From: Microcoleus sp. FACHB-831
GTDB lineage: Bacteria; Cyanobacteriota; Cyanobacteriia; Cyanobacteriales; FACHB-T130
DNA: 64,000 bases
NCBI RefSeq assembly: GCF_014695585.1
Contig: NZ_JACJON010000018.1
Location: 1 to 64,000 of the forward strand
Direction of reading: 5' to 3'
Shown here: positions 42,351 through 49,643 of the stretch, piece after piece
Numbering within the stretch: position 1 is the stretch's first letter
Layout: every line of letters starts with the position of its first letter
The notes under the pieces: generated by a model
Databases searched by the model: none
What the model was told of the DNA's origin: nothing
Seen by the model: the letters and a program-made list of their open reading frames with translations, nothing else
Position numbers and translations under genes: made by a program

Positions 42351-43631
42351 TTATCTGTTAGCAGACAAGACGGGCTTTCCTGTAGATATTGCCTGCTCGA
42401 TAATATCAGCCGCACGACTGACTCCACCTGCAAGAGCGATCGCTTCTTGCAGGCGGGATGCATTCTTTTTATAAGAATCTTGGGTTAGCACTCGCTGTAT
42501 GGCAGTTCGCAACTTGGGAACGTCCAAGCTAGGTAGAGGAACAACTTCACCTGCTCCCGTCCAAGCCACACGCGCTGCTACACCCGGCTGATCGTTAGTA
42601 ATAGGAATTGCCACCATCGGCACGCCATTACTTAAAGATTCTAATGCAGTATTCATCCCCGCGTGGGTTATAGCAACAGCGGCTTTTTGTAGCAATTCTA
42701 ATTGCGGTGCATAGCCAACAACCAGAGGCGAACCGGGCAGTTTTGGAAGCGATTCTGGTTTACCTGCGCCACCCAAAGAAATCGCTAATTGAGCATCCAA
42801 TCCCACGCAAGCTTCAGCTATAGATTGGAAAATTTCTATTAGACGATTTTGCAAAGTGCCCATAGAAGCGTAAATCAGCGGTTGCCCGGTTAACTTTTCC
42901 CAAGGAAAAGCGACAGGTTCCCTGCTAGCTTGGTTATAGTATGGGCCAGTGAAATGGAAGAATTTAGGCAAAGCACTGCGCGGAAATTCAAACTCAGCAG
43001 GTTGCGGGCTTAGTTGAGCCAATTTCGAGTAAGCTTGTTCGGGATGAGAATATATGGGCAACTTCCATTCTTTGCGAAACTCGTCGATTACCTCCATGAC
43101 TGGTTTGCCAATGCGATCGCTCTTAGCATAACCGTATCGGTTTCGCAGACGCGCCCACCAAGCAGGATTGTAGTTCCAAGATGTAAAAAACGGGGGAATT
43201 GTATATTCTCGATTCAGCATTACCCCAGTACAGGCGGTGATATAAGGAAGATCCAGGTATTGTGCAACAGTGATACCTTCGTATGAAACTTGGTCGATGA
43301 GGAAAGCGTCCACCCCTGCTGCTTTGGCGGCGGCTGGAGTTTCCCGGAGGATCATCGCCGCATCTTCTTTTACCAGACTGAGATTGTATGCCAACGCATC
43401 TAATCCAGTTAGTTGTCCCAGTTTTGCATATCTTTCGACTGTGCGATCGCTGGGAAACTCAGACTCGCCTATTACCCAAAAGTCCAATCCTGCTGCTAAT
43501 GCCTTTGATTTACCAAAAGGCGCACCAATTAGGGTAACGCGATGTCCCCGTCTTTTAAGTTCTCGACCCAACGTAGTCATCGGGTTGAGATGGCCAACAG
43601 CAGCAGGGGAAATGATTCCAAAATGAGTCAT
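42351..43631 (-). CDS. UDP-glycosyltransferase (MGT/CrtX-like)
   Basis: The protein has 426 aa from ATG 43631; a TTG lies six bases upstream. It is a GT1-type, GT-B fold transferase. The N-terminal GIISPAAVGHLNPMTTLGRELKRRGHRV is the acceptor-domain start (split here as GIISPAAVGHLNP and LGRELKRRGH). The C-terminal donor-binding PSPG-like region reads THAGMNTALESLSNGVPMV with PITNDQPGVAARV. It could glycosylate a carotenoid (CrtX-like) or a macrolide or sterol; I cannot choose. A run of heptanucleotide repeats lies immediately upstream of the start. Confidence 0.85.
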   Translation of the reverse strand: MTHFGIISPAAVGHLNPMTTLGRELKRRGHRVTLIGAPFGKSKALAAGLDFWVIGESEFPSDRTVERYAKLGQLTGLDALAYNLSLVKEDAAMILRETPAAAKAAGVDAFLIDQVSYEGITVAQYLDLPYITACTGVMLNREYTIPPFFTSWNYNPAWWARLRNRYGYAKSDRIGKPVMEVIDEFRKEWKLPIYSHPEQAYSKLAQLSPQPAEFEFPRSALPKFFHFTGPYYNQASREPVAFPWEKLTGQPLIYASMGTLQNRLIEIFQSIAEACVGLDAQLAISLGGAGKPESLPKLPGSPLVVGYAPQLELLQKAAVAITHAGMNTALESLSNGVPMVAIPITNDQPGVAARVAWTGAGEVVPLPSLDVPKLRTAIQRVLTQDSYKKNASRLQEAIALAGGVSRAADIIEQAISTGKPVLSANR

Positions 43632-43662
43632 ATTCAAAATTCAAAACTCAAAATTCAAAACT
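43632..43662. repeat. Heptanucleotide tandem repeat (STRR type)
   Basis: Four and a half copies of a 7-nt unit occur: ATTCAAA, ATTCAAA, ACTCAAA, ATTCAAA, ACT. They fill the 31 bases between the glycosyltransferase start and the stop of the HEAT-repeat gene. Such short tandemly repeated repetitive sequences are known in filamentous cyanobacteria. Confidence 0.8.
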
Positions 43663-45135
43663 TTATGGCGATCGCTCATCGGATTTTCCCTCCGGCAAAT
43701 TATCGACGCCAGAGTTCTTGCGGACGCGGTTTAATTGTCCTAATGCCCACTGCGCTGTTTGCTTAACCTCCGCATCCGGATCGTCGGTGGCGTGGCGCAA
43801 CATCTGGTTAATTTGAGAAAGCAATTCATATATTCGTGTCAAATCCCGAATACCATTTTTACGCACATCGGCGTTTTCATCTTGCAGCGATATCCCCAAA
43901 GCACGGTTAATTGGTTTCAGAGTCCGCGTGCAAATTTGCGACAGCGCCTCCAAAATTAAGCTGCGCTGCTGCGAATCTGAGTCAATCATTAACTCTACCA
44001 AAGGCTGTACCGCCCGCGAGTCCCCGCGCTGCGCTAACTCCCAAATAGCCTTGCGTCGCTTTTGTGAGTTTCCACCCTGTAAATCCTTGATTAATTCCTC
44101 AACAATGTCAATTTTAGGCAACCTAGTGGTTTGCTCAATGTGCAAGCTGTCTTGAGGTTTTTTGTCCGCTGTAGGCGAGAGGCTAGATGAGGTACCGCTT
44201 GGGTTGGGTGCGTCAGGTATCTTTTCTTCCTTAGAAAAGTTTTTATCTACGTTGGGTAATTCTGCATTGCCTTTTGCACCGCGATCGCTATCAGCTAGCC
44301 AAGCGTCTTGAGGTGCTTGCTCCTCGTGCGGCGATAGGTTAGATAAGTGCCCATCCACGTTGGGTAATGCTGTCTTGTTACCCAATTCGTGCGGTATGTC
44401 GGAACTATCTTCGGATGTGTAGGAGCCTGTTGTATCAGTTGGATCAGCCAAAAACTGCTCGGTACTAGCATAGCCATTTTTGCTATTGCCGTTGCTGCTG
44501 GTGTCTTTATGGGCTGCTATACCGTTCGATCTGTGGTTTGGGGGATCGAACGGGTTGTCTTGCAATTGTTGGTTAGCATCATCCGCTTCGTCTTCTTCTG
44601 GCTCTAAATTGATGGCTTTACCAAAAGATTTGAGCAACAAGTATACCGATCCTCCCACTGTCGCTGCTACCACTATTGCGCTCAGTAGCAAAAAAAGCAT
44701 TTTCTTCTTAGAGCGTGGTTTAGCCGCTGCTTTGGGCTTACTTTTTTTGGGGGGATTGGCTTTCGCGTCTTGAGCAGCTTGGAGTTTATCCCAGGTTGTA
44801 GAACCTACAGTACCATCGGCAGGTAATTTAAGAGCTTTCTGAAATTTGGCAACGGCTATCTTTGTAGTTTCTCCGAAGGCTCCGTCTGCGGCTCCAGTGT
44901 AGTACCCTAGCTGCTTAAGCTTCATTTGCAGTTCGACGACTTCTGCACCGCGATCGCCCTGTTTGAGGACAGTCGCAGGCGGCGTCGCTCTAACTGCTGC
45001 TGGAGAGGGAGACGTACTGGCGGGCGCTTGGGCGATCGCTTCCTCCCCCAAAGCAAAATTACTACCTGAACTGGGGGCGATCGCAATACAGGTAACGCAG
45101 GTGAGTAATAGCAAAGTTGAGCGGTAGGGCATCAT
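43663..45135 (-). CDS. Peptidoglycan-binding and HEAT-repeat membrane protein
   Basis: The protein has 490 aa from ATG 45135; an upstream TTG would add six residues. A signal-like hydrophobic N-terminus leads to a PG_binding_1 domain (about 55-120): VLKQGDRGAEVVELQMKL, GYYTGAADGAFGETT and VAKFQKALKLPADGTVG. A TM helix follows (about 140-166, after a Lys-rich stretch), then a long acidic Ser/Asp/Asn-rich linker (about 170-345). The C-terminal HEAT-like repeats (about 350-480) include RKAIWELAQRGDSRAVQPLV and VKQTAQWALGQL. It would link the cell wall to a protein-binding solenoid across the membrane. Topology is uncertain. Confidence 0.75.
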   Translation of the reverse strand: MMPYRSTLLLLTCVTCIAIAPSSGSNFALGEEAIAQAPASTSPSPAAVRATPPATVLKQGDRGAEVVELQMKLKQLGYYTGAADGAFGETTKIAVAKFQKALKLPADGTVGSTTWDKLQAAQDAKANPPKKSKPKAAAKPRSKKKMLFLLLSAIVVAATVGGSVYLLLKSFGKAINLEPEEDEADDANQQLQDNPFDPPNHRSNGIAAHKDTSSNGNSKNGYASTEQFLADPTDTTGSYTSEDSSDIPHELGNKTALPNVDGHLSNLSPHEEQAPQDAWLADSDRGAKGNAELPNVDKNFSKEEKIPDAPNPSGTSSSLSPTADKKPQDSLHIEQTTRLPKIDIVEELIKDLQGGNSQKRRKAIWELAQRGDSRAVQPLVELMIDSDSQQRSLILEALSQICTRTLKPINRALGISLQDENADVRKNGIRDLTRIYELLSQINQMLRHATDDPDAEVKQTAQWALGQLNRVRKNSGVDNLPEGKSDERSP

Positions 45136-45345
45136 AAACCAACTCGGTGCCAAGAAGGTACAGCCAGTGTTACCTATTAGGGGACGGCTTCAAGCTAGCT
45201 TAATCCTAACTGGCATTACCGTATTAACTATAGGATGCTCCAATTACCACAATCATCAATTTATCGATTCCAGTAATGCGGACGGAAGATTCGGTAAAAG
45301 TGTCTCTCCTGTGTGAGGTGTGCCTAATCGTCTCTACTTTTATTA

Positions 45346-46446
45346 CTAACGATTTGGCAAAATTTCCTCTGACGATTCTGTTATTTTTAGGGGAAGTTGC
45401 GCTAATTGACGCTCTGATGCCTCCAACTGGCGTAGTTCTGAGGTCGTGGCGCTAAGCGAGACGGCTTCAGGTTGGCTGCGCGATCGCCACTTTTGCGCTA
45501 AAGCATCGCGCTGATTAATTAGATAAATACTAACTAAGGTAAGGGCGACGCCAGTCCACTGTAACGGGCTGAGAACCTCAGCTAGGAAGATGCTGCCAAA
45601 CAACAGGGCGAATACTGGTGTAAGAAAGGTCAGGGAACTGAGACTGGTTAGGCTGCCGCTAGAAGCAAAGTAAAAGAATAACCCGTAGGCGATCGCGCTG
45701 CCAAATACGGTCGAGTAACCCAACGCCATCCACCCATACGAATCAATATTCGTCCACTGCTCTGATTCCCACAATCCTGAGAGTGCAAATAACGGCAGAC
45801 CGCCTAAAATCATGTGCCATCCCGTCGCTGTAACTGGATCGGCATATCGACAAACCGCCCTAATTGTCACCGTTCCCACTGCCATTGACAACGCTGCCAA
45901 TAACATTAACCACTGCCCGTTCTCAAATAGCTGAAATATAGAGCTTATTTGCAACGTCCCTACTGTCGATATTCCTCCGTGCAGCAGGTTGAAAACCAAC
46001 TCATCGCCTACGCCTATTAAAGTAATACCCAAAACGCCCGCGCCCAGACCTATACAGCCCCAAAAGTTTATCTGTTCTCCATACAACCACCACGACAGCA
46101 AAGCTACAGCTAAGGGTTGAGAGTCAATCATCACCGAACCCAAACCAGCAGTGGTTCTAACCAGTCCAAAGGCTAAAAAGCCTTGAAACATTGCGCCATC
46201 CACTAGGGCAAACAAGCCGATCCACAGCCAAGCCGCCCACCCTTTGGGTTGCGGTCTGCCCATCAAAAATGCTGCAATCAGAACTAATATGCCAGCGGGC
46301 ACTAAGCGCACCCCAGCCATAAATAGCGGTGTGGTATTGGGGATGACACCTTTCATCGCTACCATTGCTGTCCCCCAAAGGAAAAATGGGGCTATTAGTA
46401 GCATTGTTGCTAGAGGAAGTCTGGATTCCGTGAGTTTTAGCTGCAT
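45346..46446 (-). CDS. EamA/DMT-superfamily transporter
   Basis: This 366-aa inner-membrane protein has ten predicted helices in two EamA repeats (about 15-140 and 185-320). Features include FFLWGTAMVAMKG, LVPAGILVLIAAF, GLVRTTAGLGSVMIDSQPL and TFLTPVFALLFGSIFLAE, the usual repeat endings. Members export amino acids or small metabolites; the substrate is unknown. The C-terminal 45 residues are a soluble tail. Monocistronic. Confidence 0.88.
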   Translation of the reverse strand: MQLKLTESRLPLATMLLIAPFFLWGTAMVAMKGVIPNTTPLFMAGVRLVPAGILVLIAAFLMGRPQPKGWAAWLWIGLFALVDGAMFQGFLAFGLVRTTAGLGSVMIDSQPLAVALLSWWLYGEQINFWGCIGLGAGVLGITLIGVGDELVFNLLHGGISTVGTLQISSIFQLFENGQWLMLLAALSMAVGTVTIRAVCRYADPVTATGWHMILGGLPLFALSGLWESEQWTNIDSYGWMALGYSTVFGSAIAYGLFFYFASSGSLTSLSSLTFLTPVFALLFGSIFLAEVLSPLQWTGVALTLVSIYLINQRDALAQKWRSRSQPEAVSLSATTSELRQLEASERQLAQLPLKITESSEEILPNR

Positions 46447-47108
46447 GCGATCGCGTTTGTGGGAATTACACGGCTTTGCTTTACATTATTGTACTCAATT
46501 GTGAACTTGTGTTAAGCAATTGCGATCGCCTTGCGGCATATCTCCAGACTTGGGTATTTAGGATTGCCATACCTAATTTATGTCCGCATATGCTATTTTT
46601 ATCGCATTCAGAATACAAGCCTGTAGAGCGTTTTAGGGTTTTTTGTAACGGACGTAACAAACTTGCTTAACATCAGGCTCATTCTTTAGAGAGAAAATGA
46701 CTTGGTTCCTGGGATAGAAGTTTGGCGAGACAGTAACAGTTACTTTTCTTAATATCGACGGAGCGAGTTGAAGCCAGGGTGTTACCAACAATGGTTTCGC
46801 GAAAGGTGAGGATTGGGGCTAGTAGGTGTAGCTAGCAGCGATCGCGATCGCGTTCCAAACACTCCTGGTTACTAACTCATTTTAGTTGCAAGCCAGGAGA
46901 CACAGAGTAACTGGAAAAAACTACCGCCAGATCGCAAGCTGAAAATTTTTGGCTTGGCCCAAGTGATCTGGTCAGTAGCGCTGATTGAGGAAGGCTCAAG
47001 ACTCTTAAAGAGGTCTGCGTTCGGTCTACTCAATTCAGCAGGTAAGTAGTTGTCAATGACTTTTTGAATATTAACAACCCGCAGGGATCTAAAAGAGAAA
47101 CAAATACT
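46447..47108. other. Intergenic region, 662 bp, with structured-RNA potential
   Basis: No protein gene is recognised. The left part (46447-46680) lies upstream of the divergent exporter. The right part contains several nested inverted repeats at 46862-46971, described as a separate feature, ahead of the WGxxGxxG protein gene. Confidence 0.45.
46862..46971 (+). other. Candidate structured leader or small RNA
   Basis: Stem A: CTCCTGG (46862-46868) pairs with CCAGGAG (46893-46899). Stem B: GTTACT (46868-46873) pairs with AGTAAC (46906-46911). The order A5'-B5'-A3'-B3' allows an H-type pseudoknot. A small internal hairpin AACT/AGTT lies at 46874-46887. Stem C: CCAGATC (46927-46933) pairs with GATCTGG (46965-46971), with a nested AAGC/GCTT pair. 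All pairings were read by eye and match no RNA class I know. Confidence 0.35.
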
Positions 47109-47777
47109 ATGAAGCCTTCTGATTTTTCAAAAGTTGTTTTGGCGAGTGCTTTTGCCCTGAGTGCAGCTACTTTGCCCTTAACGGTACCTGCTTCTGCCCA
47201 GACTGGCACATCTACTGGTGGCTCGACAACAGGTAGTGGCACATCTAGTGGTGGTACGACATCAGGTACTGGCACTAGCACATCACCCAGCACCACAGGT
47301 ACTAGCGCATCACCCAGCACAACCGGGGGAACTGGCACGACAGGAACTGACACCACTACTGGTACTGGCACGACTGGAGGAACTGGCAGTGGTCTAGGCA
47401 GCACGCCGGGGGGAAGCAGCACATCACCCAGCACGACAGGAACTGACACGACTACCGGGACTACTGGCACGACAGGTGGAAGTAGCACTACTGGTACTGG
47501 CACGACAGGTGGAAGCAGCACATCACCCAGCACGACCGGAACTGACACGACTACCGGGACTACTGGCACGACAGGTGGAAGCAGCACATCACCCAGCACG
47601 ACTGGAACTGATACGACAACCGGGACTGGCACGACGACTACAGGTACTACCCCTTACCAACAAGTTAGCCCTGAAAGACGCGATCGCAATAATAACTGGG
47701 GCTGGCTGGGATTATTAGGTCTAATCGGTCTCGCCAATCTGTTCCGTAAGAACAACGACAACTCCGCTTATCGTTAA
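47109..47777 (+). CDS. WGxxGxxG-type secreted/anchored Thr-Gly-Ser-rich protein
   Basis: The protein has 222 aa from ATG 47109; the frame extends to a TTG at 47064, but the Met at 47109 begins a proper signal peptide ending PASAQT. The centre (about 30-185) is almost only Thr, Gly and Ser, with a 22-residue unit (SSTSPSTTGTDTTTGTTGTT and GG) repeated with 66-nt spacing. The C-terminus reads WGWLGLLGLIGLANLFRKNN, a WGxxGxxG sorting-like signal (hydrophobic segment plus basic tail). It is probably an envelope-anchored flexible stalk. A hairpin terminator follows at 47823. Confidence 0.8.
   Translation: MKPSDFSKVVLASAFALSAATLPLTVPASAQTGTSTGGSTTGSGTSSGGTTSGTGTSTSPSTTGTSASPSTTGGTGTTGTDTTTGTGTTGGTGSGLGSTPGGSSTSPSTTGTDTTTGTTGTTGGSSTTGTGTTGGSSTSPSTTGTDTTTGTTGTTGGSSTSPSTTGTDTTTGTGTTTTGTTPYQQVSPERRDRNNNWGWLGLLGLIGLANLFRKNNDNSAYR
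47405..47640 (+). repeat. Minisatellite with 66-nt unit in the WGxxGxxG gene
   Basis: The block GGAAGCAGCACATCACCCAG recurs at about 47412, 47511 and 47577. The last two copies are exactly 66 nt (22 codons) apart, and shorter related units fill the gaps. Being a multiple of three, copy-number change would keep the frame open. Confidence 0.75.
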
Positions 47778-48144
47778 CGAACGGCCAGAATAATTCTGGT
47801 TGCCAATAGTTTTTGTTCCTAAGTAGAGTGGAGGCTGTCTCAGCCCACTCTACTTTCTGCATTCTCAAATTTTTGATGCCTAACCTTTAGCAGGCATGGA
47901 AATAAAAGTATAAATTTCTGTACAGCAAAAGCAAACTCTCCGTCTAAGTTTTATTTAAAAATAGCCAATTTGCAGATCTGCTCGAGAATTTGGATACGAG
48001 ACAGGGGGTAAGTATATGAAAATCAGGCTTACAACCAAGCTAGGCCACGAAACTAACAGAGATCGTGCAAACTAGAGAAGGGATCGCCGCAAACCGACTT
48101 CCCGAAATTAATACATTCTTTCACGACTGGTTCGTTCACCGCAC
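47778..48144. other. Spacer between the WGxxGxxG gene and sppA, 367 bp
   Basis: Apart from the hairpin at 47823-47853, the spacer contains a perfect 15-nt palindrome-like CCAGAATAATTCTGG near 47785-47799. No coding signal is seen. The sppA promoter is presumably within 47870-48140. Confidence 0.45.
47823..47853 (+). terminator. Hairpin terminator after the WGxxGxxG gene
   Basis: GTAGAGTGG-AGGCTG and CAGCC-CACTCTAC form a long, nearly perfect stem around a TCT loop, followed by a short TTTCT. It lies 45 bp after the stop codon. Confidence 0.65.
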
Positions 48145-48966
48145 ATGATCTGGCCTTTTAAGCCCAAATTTCGCAAACAAATAGCCCGAATAGAAATTAC
48201 AGGAGCGATCGCAGGCGCAACCCGCAAGCGAGTTCTGGAAGCACTTAAAACCATTGAAGAAAAACGCTTCCCAGCTCTACTGCTACGCATCGACAGTCCT
48301 GGCGGTACGGTTGGGGATTCTCAAGAAATCTACAGCGCCCTAACCAGACTGCGTGAGAAAGTCAAAATTGTTGCCAGTTTCGGCAATATTTCCGCATCTG
48401 GCGGAGTCTACATCGGCATGGGAGCAGAACACATAGTCGCCAACCCAGGCACGATCACGGGTAGCATCGGCGTTATCATCCGGGGTAATAACATCGAGCG
48501 TTTGCTCGAAAAAATTGGAGTTTCTTTCAAAGTTATCAAATCCGGCCCCTATAAAGATATCCTATCTTTTGATCGGGAACTGACTGAGCCAGAAAAGGAA
48601 ATTCTCCAAGAATTGATCGACACCAGTTACCTCCAGTTTGTCCAAACTGTTGCTTCAGCGCGTAACCTGGACATTGAAAAAGTAAAAAGTTTCGCCGATG
48701 GGCGCATTTTTACCGGAGAACAGGCTAAAGAGTTGGGTATCGTTGACAGGCTGGGAACTGAGGAAGATGCAAGGCGCTGGGCAGCAGAATTAGCAAATCT
48801 AGACCCTGAGAAAGCTCAGTGTTATACCTTAGAAGAGCGTAAACCCTTGTTAACCCGTCTGACATCACAAAAAGTGCAATTGCCAACAAGGTTGGCAACT
48901 GGGTTAGAGTGGTTAGAGTTTGATCAATCTACCAGCGGCCTGCCTTTGTGGTTATATAGACCATAA
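48145..48966 (+). CDS. sppA: Signal peptide peptidase SppA (short form)
   Basis: This 273-aa member of peptidase family S49 degrades cleaved signal peptides at the membrane. The Ser-Lys dyad is clear: nucleophile S85 in ISASGGVYIGM and general base K137 in SGPYKDI. LLRIDSPGGTVGDSQEIY and TGSIGVI are also diagnostic. It is the short form with a single S49 domain. There is only a weak hydrophobic N-terminus (MIWPFKPKF), as in the cytoplasmic-like cyanobacterial SppA2 type. A heptad-repeat hairpin separates it from aroH. Confidence 0.93.
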   Translation: MIWPFKPKFRKQIARIEITGAIAGATRKRVLEALKTIEEKRFPALLLRIDSPGGTVGDSQEIYSALTRLREKVKIVASFGNISASGGVYIGMGAEHIVANPGTITGSIGVIIRGNNIERLLEKIGVSFKVIKSGPYKDILSFDRELTEPEKEILQELIDTSYLQFVQTVASARNLDIEKVKSFADGRIFTGEQAKELGIVDRLGTEEDARRWAAELANLDPEKAQCYTLEERKPLLTRLTSQKVQLPTRLATGLEWLEFDQSTSGLPLWLYRP

Positions 48967-48976
48967 TCGCTAGGTA

Positions 48977-49060
48977 ATTGGTTATTAGTTTTTGGTTGTT
49001 CGTTGTTATAGTTGTGGGTTGTTGGCAGTTAGCGATCGCTGCTAATAACCAACAACCCAC
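48977..49060. repeat. Heptad repeats forming a 12-bp-stem hairpin
   Basis: A run of 7-nt units of the TTGGTTA/GTTGTTC type ends in a perfect inverted repeat. GTGGGTTGTTGG (49014-49025) pairs with CCAACAACCCAC (49049-49060), with a HIP1 site in the loop. It may terminate sppA transcription. Confidence 0.75.
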
Positions 49061-49108
49061 AAGAAAATTAACAATTAAAAAATAAGTAAATAAACGGAGG
49101 ATTTTTGC

Positions 49109-49495
49109 GTGGAGTGGCGAGTAAAAGGAATTCGCGGGGCAACAACTGTTTCAGAAAATTCCGTTCAGGCTATCCGAGAAGCGGTCACGGAACTGATGGA
49201 TGAATTGGAATCGCGTAATCAACTAGACCCAGATGAGATTATCAGCGTTGTTTTCTCTGTCACCCGCGATCTAGATGCTATCTTTCCTGCCGCGATCGCC
49301 CGCCAGCGTCCTTTCTGGGACAACGTTCCCCTCCTCGACGTGCAGCAAATGCACGTCGAAGGCGGCTTAGAGCGTTGCATCCGGTTTTTAATTCACGTTA
49401 ATATGCCAGCCGCCCATAAGAAAATTCATCATCCTTATCTGCGCGGGGCAAAAAACCTTAGACCAGATTGGCAACTCGCTCCAGCCACCTTGTAG
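49109..49495 (+). CDS. aroH: Chorismate mutase, AroH class
   Basis: This 128-aa monofunctional chorismate mutase makes prephenate for Phe and Tyr synthesis. It starts at GTG 49109, supported by a CGGAGG ribosome binding site about 8 bp upstream. The family signature is complete: VKGIRGATTVSENS with the active-site Arg near residue 9, SVVFSVTRDLDAIFPA with the second Arg, FWDNVPLLDVQQMHVEG and CIRFLIHVN. Length matches Bacillus AroH (127 aa). Confidence 0.96.
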   Translation: MEWRVKGIRGATTVSENSVQAIREAVTELMDELESRNQLDPDEIISVVFSVTRDLDAIFPAAIARQRPFWDNVPLLDVQQMHVEGGLERCIRFLIHVNMPAAHKKIHHPYLRGAKNLRPDWQLAPATL

Positions 49496-49542
49496 GTTTC
49501 CCCAACTCTAAAACTTTCCTGTTGCACGAAATTATAGCTTCT

Positions 49543-49581
49543 CCCCCGCTTCCTTCCCCCTCTCGGAAGGAGGCTAAGGGG
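49543..49581 (+). terminator. Hairpin after aroH
   Basis: CCCCCGCTTCCTT and AAGGAGGCTAAGGGG form a mostly paired stem about 50 bp after the aroH stop, followed by TTAAATTTG. The T-run is weak, so termination efficiency is uncertain. Confidence 0.45.
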
Positions 49582-49643
49582 TTAAATTTGTTGCAACATT
49601 TAATTATCTATAAAAAACAATTTTGGCTAAAAGTGAGTTGGGG

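Noticed and set aside
47030-47632. Minus-strand frame of 200 codons (PVVPVV-rich) opposite the WGxxGxxG gene
   Set aside because: It is the antisense of the Thr/Gly minisatellite; it has no signal, domain or ribosome binding site, while the plus strand has a signal peptide and a C-terminal anchor.
47405-47640. Regularly spaced repeats considered as a CRISPR array
   Set aside because: Units abut without unique spacers, vary in length and are in frame with a coding gene.
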